Shown here: positions 1 to 6,496 of the stretch, in pieces
Numbering within the stretch: the first letter of the stretch is position 1
Layout: the number at the start of each line of letters is the position of its first letter
Assembly: GCA_910587135.1 (NCBI GenBank)
Contig: CAJULF010000048.1
Span: forward strand, 1-20,696
From: an uncultured Oscillospiraceae bacterium
GTDB taxonomy: Bacteria; Bacillota; Clostridia; Oscillospirales; Ruminococcaceae
DNA length: 20,696 nt
Reading direction: 5' to 3'
Notes under the pieces: generated by a model
The model's input: the letters and a program-made list of their open reading frames with translations, nothing else
Database searches by the model: none
What the model was told of the DNA's origin: nothing
Program-made: the position numbers and the translations under genes

Positions 1-289
1 CGCGCACCTTTTTCTCAACGGGCTTTCCGCCTTTTGCGCGGGAAAAGTGCTTGCAGTCGGGCGAGAGCCACATCAGCCCCACCGGATTTCCGCCGCATAT
101 TTCGGCGGGGGTTACGTCCCAGACGCTTTCGCAGTAGTGCTTTGTGCGCGGGTGGTTTATTTGGTGCATTGAAATCGCGTCGGGGTCGTGATTTATCGCT
201 ATGTCAACGGGTCTTCCGATCGCAAGCTCTATCCCCGTTGAGGCTCCGCCGCCGCCCGCAAAATTGTCCGCTATAAGTTCATGTGTCAT
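1..289 (-). CDS. DNA (cytosine-5) methyltransferase, N-terminal part (cut by window edge)
   Basis: Only the first 96 codons are inside the window; the rest lies beyond base 1. The N-terminus shows the AdoMet-binding motif I of C5 methyltransferases as DNFAGGGGASTGIE (about residues 8-21), an acidic-ended second strand (AINHDPDAI), and the catalytic-loop region as LSPDCKHFSRAKGGKP. In the common family the catalytic Cys follows Pro-Pro or Pro-Cys; here it is in Ser-Pro-Asp-Cys, a variant I recall from methyltransferases of Firmicutes phages and ICEs. The ATG at 289 is preceded by GGAGAAC at a normal distance. It lies 77 bases downstream of the CD1108-position gene and probably belongs to the same transcript. 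The likely role is self-modification of the element against host restriction; that role is inferred, the family is clear. Confidence 0.88.
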   Translation of the reverse strand, partial: MTHELIADNFAGGGGASTGIELAIGRPVDIAINHDPDAISMHQINHPRTKHYCESVWDVTPAEICGGNPVGLMWLSPDCKHFSRAKGGKPVEKKVR

Positions 290-316
290 TTAGGTTCTCC
301 TTTAAATATATATCAT

Positions 317-384
317 ATTGCGGCAGGCAGAAGCTGCCCCCAACTCGCCACGCCTGAAAAAGATCATCACGGCTCTGCCGCAAT
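317..384. repeat. Inverted-repeat hairpin at the 3' end of the large membrane-protein gene, containing one copy of a 24-bp repeat
   Basis: The 10-base arms ATTGCGGCAG (317-326) and CTGCCGCAAT (375-384) are perfect reverse complements; the second arm is inside the last codons of the gene ending at 367. Bases 319-342 are an exact 24-base inverted copy of 6066-6089. Inside this copy GGCAG-AAG-CTGCC is itself a small hairpin. No T-run follows on the minus strand, so this is not a classical terminator. A REP-like intergenic element is my best guess. Confidence 0.6.
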
Positions 385-2340
385 AAGAGTAGCCATAAGC
401 TCATCGCTCATATCCGTTCTGAAGCCCTTGAACCAGAGCCGCGGATTAGCGGGAACACCTATATTTTTAGCGCTCGGACCGCCGTAAGTATGCACTCCGT
501 TCGGCGGATCAACATATACCTCACCGCTCATAAAATAGGTCTTTATCCCGACGTGCGGAATATATTCGTCACGGTCGAGGTCGTGCCGCCAGTTTCCCGC
601 GTCACGTTCACTGCTGTACTCTCCGCTGTGTGAATATCCCGCAAGAATATCCCCGCTGCCGAAAATATCATAAATCGAATAACCTATATCAAGCTCGCTT
701 ACATTAACGCTGTCAAGGCAGGTAAATTCAAGGAACAGCGTTATTGTGCCGCCGCCCGTTACTCCGTCTATCGACGGAAACGGAAAGCCGTATTCTTCCT
801 CAAAAACGTCCGTGTCTATAATATAGGCGATGGTAACAGCGCTGTAATTGAAAACACGGCTCTCCTTGACGGTTTCAACGTAATGTCCGCCATTCTCCAT
901 ATCCCACACATCATAAATAACAGCGTCAACAATGCAGTTTCCGCAGTTCAAGAGATTTGCATATACAGGTGTTTCGCCGTCCGCAAGCTCCAGAGTTATA
1001 CCTTTTTCGGGGACTCCGTATTCTTTGGAGCCGTATTTGTAGCTGTGGATATCGGATATGTCGCCGCACTGCGACAAAATACCGTTGGTACCGCGGGCAA
1101 GATCGGAGCTGTCAACGGGCAGCTCAAAAAATCCCTCAAAATACACGAACAAAGCCGCCTGAACAGCAGCGTCAAGGGATAAAGTCCACTCTTCTTCGGG
1201 TATCTCCGCGTCCTCCAAAGCAAGCTCGACCACTTTCTGCGCTTCTTCCACATAGTCGGTTATTTCATCGTCTATCTCGAATATATCTACCCACATTTCC
1301 TCGGCGGGGGATTCAAGAGTTATTGTCAGCTTGTTGTCAGTACGCTCGGTGGTAATAGCCATATTCCCGTCTGTGACCGCATTTTCAAGCAGTGAGGTGA
1401 GATTGGATACCTCAAAAACATTCAGCTTTATAGCACCCTTACCGTCCGTAATGCCCTCCCACGCGCCTTGTATGTATTTCTCCGCGTCCTCCGCGGTTTC
1501 GGGGATATCCCCAACCGCTTTCTCGATCTGCTTGTCTATATCCTCGGCTTCATGACTTTCGACAGCTAAGAGAAATTCCCGCGTCTGCCGCACGTTATAC
1601 ATCGCGAGAAAATGCGGCAGATAAATCGAACCGCCGCCTATGCAGATATATTCTACTGTCTGAACGCCGCCGTCCGGAGAGATAACGTTAAGGGTCTGCA
1701 TTGTGCAGGGTCGTCCGTCCTCGGTGGTCGTTTCCTCAAAAAGATATTCATACCGCGGCATCTGCTCCATAGCGCGGTTATACAGAAAGGCTTTTATTCC
1801 GTCGGGATATTCGTTGATACCGTCTATGCCGCTGTCCTCGCTGAATTTCATTGAGGATATATCTGAAAAAGAAATATCCGCGTCCTCATAGGCGAGAAGA
1901 TATTCGTCGAGTTCGTTCGCGTCAGCTATCCGCCGAAGCTCGTCGGCATATCGCTTCATTTCTCTTTCAGCAATATCCATTTCTTCGCTGTCGTACAGAA
2001 TAAGGCTGTTTCCGTCAAAGCCGCTGTTTATAGCGGCTTTGGAAAGATTGACGGAGAAGTCTGGCATGAAATCGTAAACCTCCGCCTTTACCTCGTTGTC
2101 GATCTCTCCCTCCATTCCCGAGAGCACGTCGCTCAGACATTCGCGCATATACTGCCAGTGGTTTTTGAGGTCGGTTGTCTGTGCAATATCGAGCAGTCCG
2201 CTGATAAGCCCCGAAAATGTCACCGCGATAATCATTATCAAGCCGAGAGAAATAAATACCGCGTATAAAATCAGCTTGCGCGTTTTCTCGCTCATCAGAA
2301 CCTTTGCCGCGACTTGTATCAGTTTGGGGTTTATTGCCAT
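367..2340 (-). CDS. Large single-helix membrane protein in the position of the CD1108-family ICE protein
   Basis: This 657-aa protein has a short basic N-terminus (SEKTRK), one strong membrane helix at about residues 23-50, and a long extracytoplasmic-looking region rich in Asp and Glu. In clostridial ICEs the gene after VirB4 usually encodes a membrane protein with this layout (CD1108-type), often with a C-terminal lysozyme or NlpC/P60 domain. I see no such hydrolase motif here; the C-terminal third looks beta-rich (TGGGTITLFLEF) with no catalytic signature I recognise. The ATG at 2340 is 3 bases after the LRR gene, and its GGGAGG site lies inside that gene's last codons, so translation is probably coupled. 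Assignment rests on position and N-terminal design, so the function (scaffold or cell-wall-side part of the transfer channel) is inferred. Confidence 0.8.
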   Translation of the reverse strand: MAINPKLIQVAAKVLMSEKTRKLILYAVFISLGLIMIIAVTFSGLISGLLDIAQTTDLKNHWQYMRECLSDVLSGMEGEIDNEVKAEVYDFMPDFSVNLSKAAINSGFDGNSLILYDSEEMDIAEREMKRYADELRRIADANELDEYLLAYEDADISFSDISSMKFSEDSGIDGINEYPDGIKAFLYNRAMEQMPRYEYLFEETTTEDGRPCTMQTLNVISPDGGVQTVEYICIGGGSIYLPHFLAMYNVRQTREFLLAVESHEAEDIDKQIEKAVGDIPETAEDAEKYIQGAWEGITDGKGAIKLNVFEVSNLTSLLENAVTDGNMAITTERTDNKLTITLESPAEEMWVDIFEIDDEITDYVEEAQKVVELALEDAEIPEEEWTLSLDAAVQAALFVYFEGFFELPVDSSDLARGTNGILSQCGDISDIHSYKYGSKEYGVPEKGITLELADGETPVYANLLNCGNCIVDAVIYDVWDMENGGHYVETVKESRVFNYSAVTIAYIIDTDVFEEEYGFPFPSIDGVTGGGTITLFLEFTCLDSVNVSELDIGYSIYDIFGSGDILAGYSHSGEYSSERDAGNWRHDLDRDEYIPHVGIKTYFMSGEVYVDPPNGVHTYGGPSAKNIGVPANPRLWFKGFRTDMSDELMATLIAAEP

Positions 2341-2343
2341 ATT

Positions 2344-3117
2344 TTAACCTCCCTGTGATTTGAGGATATATCTTTTTCTTTTTGCTATTGAAAGCTTTGA
2401 CTTAAAAGAAAGCGCTAAGCAATCCTCAAAAGCGCTTTTATTCAGAACGGTAACGGTGTCGGGTATTTGTACCTTTTCCAGTTTAACACAACTCTTAAAG
2501 GCGTTTGCGCCGATTTTTCTTAAACCGTCCGAAAGTCTTACGGTTTTGAGGCGATAGCAGTAAGCAAAGGCACCGTTCATTATATGTGTGACACCGTTTG
2601 GAATTGTGATTTCTCTCAAGCTTAAACATTCCACAAATGCATTGTCGCCTATGACAAGTGTTTTGTCAGGTATATCAAAGTGCCGAAGCCGCCGGCAATA
2701 AGCAAATGCGCATTGACCTATTTCACGAAGCGAGCCGCCGGCTTTCACTTCTTTCAAACTTTCGCAGTAATAAAACGTCCACGCTTTTATGCAGGTTATG
2801 CTGTCGGGTAAGGAGATAGCTTCAAGCATATCACAGTGGTCAAACGCGTTTACTCCTATCTCCGCAACTTTTTCGGGAATATTGATCAGAGTCAGGTTGC
2901 GGCATTCGCTGAACGCACAATTTCCAATCGAGCGTATGCTCTCGGGCAATGTTATTTTTCTTATGCGTGTCAGCCCGCTGAATGCTTCATGTCCTATTTC
3001 ACTGATTTTCTTATCCTGATACGTTTCGGGGATAGTTATTTCAAGTTCGTCATCTGATACGGCTGCTTTAATTATTCTTACGGTATCATCATCTAAAATT
3101 TCATACTGCAATTCCAC
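2344..3117 (-). CDS. Leucine-rich repeat protein (BspA-like, LRR_5 type)
   Basis: After an N-terminal section of about 50 residues come about eight 22-23-residue repeats of the BspA-like LRR_5 type, with recurring I..GAF..C..L..I.IP. units (for example IGNCAFSECRNLTLINIPE and IGANAFKSCVKLEKVQIPD). Such repeats usually bind proteins. There is no signal peptide, membrane helix or sortase motif, so the protein is predicted to be cytoplasmic unless exported by the T4SS. I chose the GTG at 3117, one base after the VirB4 stop and behind a GGTGGGCGG stretch; a TTG at 3150 inside virB4 is an alternative. It sits between virB4 and the large membrane-protein gene, a place where ICEs normally carry no LRR gene. 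Its codons look more A/T-rich than its neighbours, suggesting later acquisition. Confidence 0.85.
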   Translation of the reverse strand: MELQYEILDDDTVRIIKAAVSDDELEITIPETYQDKKISEIGHEAFSGLTRIRKITLPESIRSIGNCAFSECRNLTLINIPEKVAEIGVNAFDHCDMLEAISLPDSITCIKAWTFYYCESLKEVKAGGSLREIGQCAFAYCRRLRHFDIPDKTLVIGDNAFVECLSLREITIPNGVTHIMNGAFAYCYRLKTVRLSDGLRKIGANAFKSCVKLEKVQIPDTVTVLNKSAFEDCLALSFKSKLSIAKRKRYILKSQGG

Positions 3118-3118
3118 T

Positions 3119-4936
3119 TTACCGCCCACCGCCCTTGCCGAACATAGCAAGCCGTTCTTCTGAAAGCGCGAAGCGCACCTTGACTGCCTGTGCGCCTACC
3201 TTCATCAGCGCAACTCCGCGCTGATTTGAAGCTATAAGGTCGTACTGTGCGTCGTTCAGATTGAATATTTCCTTTGTTTCTATGAGCGACTGACCGTCAA
3301 CGCCGAAAAGCAGCTTATATGTGGGGAGATCGAGCACCGCCTGCCCGCACAGCTTTATCGACGGGTCAAGAAAGTCGTTTATGGATTGTGTGCCGACAAC
3401 GATACTGCCTTCATATTTACGCACACGCTTCTCAGCGTTACGCATAAATTCAAGCGCCTGAGGTACGCGGGGGTCTATCATGGTCCAGCACTCGTCCGCG
3501 ACAAGCATTATGCGTTCCTTTGGATTGCGCGTTATCTGCTCCCAACACCATGACAAAACATTGAAATACTGCGCGGCAAGCACGGTACCGCTCATCTGAA
3601 CGAGAGATTTTGTATCGAGCACAATAAAGCCCGATTTCGGATTTATTGTCGTGTACCCGTTCCACATACCGTGATCCGCGCCGTTTGCCGCGCTCTCGAG
3701 GTATGTAAGCAGCGTGTCGTAATGTTCGGCGTTTCGGTTTTCCTCCGACGCTCTTTCGGATACCAGATCGTATAAATCGCTCATTGTGGGATAGTCGGTA
3801 TTGCGGAAGTTTGTAACGTCCGTATTCCATGTGATTTTGAATTTTGCGTACAGATCCACAAGGGATTTATTCAGCAGCGCCCGCAGTCTGTCGTCCATTG
3901 ACGGAATATACAGCTGAAAGAACGTTTCAAGCGTTTTAAGATGTATCGTGAGGTCTTTCTTTATATCTTTTTCATCCGCGTTTTCATCGCCATCCTCCGC
4001 GGCAACGGGACGTATCTGAAGCGGATTTATAAGTCCTCCGCTTCCGCCCGCAACGTCTATGCAATCGCCGTTTATAAGCGGATTGCGGCATAAATCCCTA
4101 TATTCGCCCTCGGGGTCGATAACGATTATTTTCGTACCGCGGGCATACTCCGACGATATAATATGCTTTATTGATGTGGATTTACCCGTACCCGATGTTC
4201 CCACAACAGTAATATTACTGTTGGTGCGCTTGTCGTCGCGCTTCCATAAATCAAGCATTATAATACCGCCGTCGCTGTCCTTTCCTATATAAGAGCCGCT
4301 GCCGTCGTTGAAGCTGCCGGAAGCAAAAGGAAAACCGCCCACAAAGGTACTTACGGGGAATGGGCGGCTTGATATTTCTGCTATTTGTTTGTTCTGCGTA
4401 TATGTGGGCGAAAGCTGCTGATAGCCCTCCTTTTGAAGATTTGAGAGTATTCTCACCTTACAGCCGAGAGTATTTGCGATACTTTCAACGCGGGTACAGC
4501 GGTTTTGAAAGTCCTCTTTGTCTCGCGAAAGCACCATTATTACGGTGTTCCATGCGCCGATGACCTCGCCGAGCTGATCCATCTGCCGCATTATTTTCTC
4601 CGCGTCGTCCGCAGCCTTTTTGCAGCGCTGCCGTTCCAACGGGTCTTTGGTGGACAACTCCTGTCCGCGGTTAAGACTTATATTTTTGGACATCGTTCCT
4701 ATAAGCGTACTGTTGTCAAGCGGCTCATAATTTATGGAAACGATAGTACCCGGTATGTTTGTGAGCTTTGCAAGCCAGCCATAGTCACATTCGGACGGGT
4801 ATCTTATTATAGAGTATATCCGGCAGTAATTCTCGCCGAGCATAAGCTGATTGCGCTCAAACTCAAGCCCTATCGGTGTTATATTAGCTTGAAGCGCGGG
4901 ATTTACCCGCACTTGTACCTCCTGCTTTTTAGCCAT
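3119..4936 (-). CDS. virB4: VirB4/TraE-family conjugation ATPase
   Basis: This 605-aa protein is the energy-providing ATPase of the conjugative type IV secretion system at the cytoplasmic face of the membrane. It has an N-terminal VirB4/TraC-type region (about 1-200), Walker A GTSGTGKST at 246-254, a conserved IDPEGEYRDLC segment at about 273-283, and Walker B RIMLVADECW at 475-484 followed by a KYEGSIVVGTQSI sensor-like segment. Length is typical of Gram-positive ICE VirB4 proteins. It follows the GntR gene by 27 bases; an AAGGAAAA-type site precedes the ATG. Its stop is one base before the start of the LRR gene. In many clostridial ICEs virB4 comes directly after prgI, whereas here about 9 kb, including a Tad module, separates them. 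Confidence 0.95.
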   Translation of the reverse strand: MAKKQEVQVRVNPALQANITPIGLEFERNQLMLGENYCRIYSIIRYPSECDYGWLAKLTNIPGTIVSINYEPLDNSTLIGTMSKNISLNRGQELSTKDPLERQRCKKAADDAEKIMRQMDQLGEVIGAWNTVIMVLSRDKEDFQNRCTRVESIANTLGCKVRILSNLQKEGYQQLSPTYTQNKQIAEISSRPFPVSTFVGGFPFASGSFNDGSGSYIGKDSDGGIIMLDLWKRDDKRTNSNITVVGTSGTGKSTSIKHIISSEYARGTKIIVIDPEGEYRDLCRNPLINGDCIDVAGGSGGLINPLQIRPVAAEDGDENADEKDIKKDLTIHLKTLETFFQLYIPSMDDRLRALLNKSLVDLYAKFKITWNTDVTNFRNTDYPTMSDLYDLVSERASEENRNAEHYDTLLTYLESAANGADHGMWNGYTTINPKSGFIVLDTKSLVQMSGTVLAAQYFNVLSWCWEQITRNPKERIMLVADECWTMIDPRVPQALEFMRNAEKRVRKYEGSIVVGTQSINDFLDPSIKLCGQAVLDLPTYKLLFGVDGQSLIETKEIFNLNDAQYDLIASNQRGVALMKVGAQAVKVRFALSEERLAMFGKGGGR

Positions 4937-4963
4937 AAAACTTTTTTCCTTTCAATAATATCA

Positions 4964-5320
4964 TCAGCAATAGCGTTCCATCAGAATTTCAAGCGCTCCC
5001 GTAATATCCTCATCGGAAATGCCGTTCTGCCTGGCGTGTTCTATCGTATCGATAAGCAGCTCCGCAAGGCTTGTATGCGGGGAAAGTCCGCTTATATCCG
5101 CTACAAACGTTCCCGTGCGGGTGAAGATTATATATCCGTCGCTTTCAAGCCGCCTATATGCGTTATGTGCCGTTGATTTTGACACATTATATTTTCCGGC
5201 AACAGTCATGCAGCTTGGCAGGCGTTCTCCTGTGCGGTATTCGCCGTTTGAAAGTCTGCTGACAAAATCAACATAGATTTTGTGACAGGCAGTTTCTTTT
5301 GTAAAAAAATCAAGAGCCAT
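4964..5320 (-). CDS. Small GntR-family transcriptional regulator (YtrA-like size)
   Basis: This 118-aa protein has a winged helix-turn-helix at about residues 22-78 with the GntR pattern: GERLPSCMTVAGKYNVSKST followed by AHNAYRRLESDGYI and the wing TRTGTFVAD. Only about 40 residues follow the wing, too few for a FadR- or UTRA-type effector domain, so it resembles the short YtrA-like GntR proteins. The start at 5320 is chosen because GGAGG lies directly upstream; a longer in-frame reading to 5389 has no such site and would overlap the upstream gene. It lies 10 bases after the VirB4-N-like gene and just before virB4. It may tune the transfer operon; I could not identify its operator. Confidence 0.88.
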   Translation of the reverse strand: MALDFFTKETACHKIYVDFVSRLSNGEYRTGERLPSCMTVAGKYNVSKSTAHNAYRRLESDGYIIFTRTGTFVADISGLSPHTSLAELLIDTIEHARQNGISDEDITGALEILMERYC

Positions 5321-5330
5321 ATTATCCTCC

Positions 5331-6032
5331 TTAATTTCCCGAAAGCACCGACATGGTTTCGTCGATATCCGTGCTCTCGATATGAACATAAGCGGGAATG
5401 TTTATAAGGTTGCACAAACGCACAATCCCTTTGCGGTCAACCACCTCGGCATGAATGGTCTGCACTCCGTTATCCTCAAACATTTTCGCAATTTCCTTTG
5501 CCCGATTGACAATATCCTTTTCACCGATTTTACTGACATTGCCCCAGACGGCAAAGTAATGCTGACGTTCAAGCGTTTCGCCCGACATTACCATATCGGC
5601 AAGCTCTTTCATTTCATTACGGAGCAGAGTTTTCCTGCCGCCTTCCTCAGCGTTTTCGTACAGTTCCTCATACTCCTGCAGAGATTTTGAAATATCTACG
5701 GGACGGGATACGGATATATATTTACAGGGATAACGTATGCCCGAAAATAGGGTCGCTATTGTGTGGCAAAGGCGCTTCTGGTCATTACGGCTGAAAAGCT
5801 CAAGACACAAGCCCTCTATTTTCACAAACGCGAATACGTTGTTGTCAAGAGTATAAAGGCAGTTTTCGCCTAAATCCTTTGCGTTTATAAAGTCCTGCGC
5901 GGCAGCTTTTGCGGCGGCTTCGCGCTCATCATCGCTGTCGCGCTTCTTACGTTTCTTGTCCTCGCTGTATTTAAACCACAGCATAAACCCGCCACACAAG
6001 GCAAGCACTATTACGGCTATTACTATCTGCAT
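5331..6032 (-). CDS. Membrane-anchored protein with a VirB4/TraC N-terminal-like domain
   Basis: This 233-aa protein has one N-terminal membrane helix (about residues 2-18), a strongly charged linker (KYSEDKKRKKRDSDDERE), and then a soluble domain whose FVKIEGLCLELFSRNDQKRL and YISVSRPVDISK segments resemble the N-terminal domain of VirB4/TraC ATPases. No Walker motifs are present. The start at 6032 is set by GGAGGAAAAAAT just upstream; an in-frame extension to 6137 overlaps the previous gene and has no site. It lies two genes before virB4, so it probably anchors or regulates VirB4 at the membrane. The domain match is by eye and the role is inferred. Confidence 0.75.
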   Translation of the reverse strand: MQIVIAVIVLALCGGFMLWFKYSEDKKRKKRDSDDEREAAAKAAAQDFINAKDLGENCLYTLDNNVFAFVKIEGLCLELFSRNDQKRLCHTIATLFSGIRYPCKYISVSRPVDISKSLQEYEELYENAEEGGRKTLLRNEMKELADMVMSGETLERQHYFAVWGNVSKIGEKDIVNRAKEIAKMFEDNGVQTIHAEVVDRKGIVRLCNLINIPAYVHIESTDIDETMSVLSGN

Positions 6033-6053
6033 ATTTTTTCCTCCATCTGAAAT

Positions 6054-6092
6054 GGTGCGACATGCTGGGGGCAGCTTCTGCCTGCCGCACCT
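6054..6092. repeat. Interrupted copy of the gene-end palindrome, carrying the second 24-bp inverted repeat
   Basis: The arms GGTGCGACATG and TGCCGCACC match the intact palindromes at 6474-6496 and 19397-19419, but the centre holds about 17 extra bases. Bases 6066-6089 are the exact reverse complement of 319-342. The element overlaps the stop codon of the 102-aa gene, as the intact copy overlaps the stop of the 345-aa gene. It looks like insertion of a small hairpin unit (GGCAGCTTCTGCC) into the palindrome. Confidence 0.65.
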
Positions 6093-6399
6093 ACGGCTCA
6101 CAGTCATAATCCTCGTCATCTTCTTCGTCATATTCATCTATGCTTGCGGTTTGAAAAGCGTCCTCGCCCAAGCATTTCAGAAGTCTGTTATAATCAGCGG
6201 CGTCGCGGCAAGTCCGCTTGCCCCACTCAACACAAGCATTTTCCGCAGCTTTCCACGCCGCTTCAAAATCGGGAACAGGCGGCAGCGAATCGTTCAGCTC
6301 CAACCACGCAATCTCTTTGTCCCAATCAACAACTAACCGCGTCGGCACTCCGCCTGTCTGGTCGCACTGGAAATCAGGCGAATAATCATAATTGTTCAT
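6091..6399 (-). CDS. Hypothetical 102-aa protein with acidic C-terminal tail
   Basis: I do not recognise this family. The protein is acidic, has no membrane helix or signal peptide, and contains a helical middle part (PDFEAAWKAAENACVEWGKR) that may be a small interaction fold. It ends in DEEDDEDYDCEP, nearly the same tail as the 345-aa protein upstream although the bodies are unrelated. About 41 bases of DNA around the two stop codons are also almost identical. The ATG at 6399 has a GGAGG site. A terminator hairpin at 6413-6442 lies directly upstream with no room for a promoter. Position between cargo and T4SS genes suggests an accessory or exported protein; this is inference. Confidence 0.72.
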   Translation of the reverse strand: MNNYDYSPDFQCDQTGGVPTRLVVDWDKEIAWLELNDSLPPVPDFEAAWKAAENACVEWGKRTCRDAADYNRLLKCLGEDAFQTASIDEYDEEDDEDYDCEP

Positions 6400-6412
6400 A
6401 GCTTATCCTCCA

Positions 6413-6442
6413 CAAAAAAGCACGACATTTTGATCGTGCTTT
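6413..6442 (-). terminator. Rho-independent terminator-like hairpin upstream of the 102-aa gene
   Basis: On the minus strand a perfect 9-bp stem AAAGCACGA/TCGTGCTTT (6434-6442 with 6417-6425), with an 8-base loop, is followed by six T. Only a few bases separate it from the GGAGG of the next gene, so downstream genes need read-through or a promoter farther upstream. Confidence 0.8.
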
Positions 6443-6473
6443 ATGACCTTCAATGTTGTGCAAAAATAAATTA

Positions 6474-6496
6474 AGGTGCGACATGATGCCGCACCT
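6474..6496. repeat. 23-bp imperfect palindrome at a gene end (copy 1)
   Basis: Arms AGGTGCG (6474-6480) and CGCACCT (6490-6496) flank a near-palindromic CAT-ATG core. The whole 23 bases are identical to 19397-19419, and the copy overlaps the TAG stop of the 345-aa gene. It could be a protein-binding operator, a REP-like element or an RNA stability hairpin. Confidence 0.7.

Noticed and set aside
2344..3117. LRR repeats as a possible DNA repeat array or CRISPR
   Set aside because: The periodicity is at protein level (about 69 bases) with diverged DNA and no conserved direct repeat; no CRISPR array was seen anywhere in the window.
4505..5176. Plus-strand frame of about 223 codons opposite virB4 and the GntR gene
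   Set aside because: It crosses two real minus-strand genes, lacks a ribosome site, and has no recognisable motif.
6443..6473. Possible promoter (TTGCAC ... CATAAA) between palindrome and terminator
   Set aside because: The spacing is only 12 bases and it would start transcription within the terminator hairpin.
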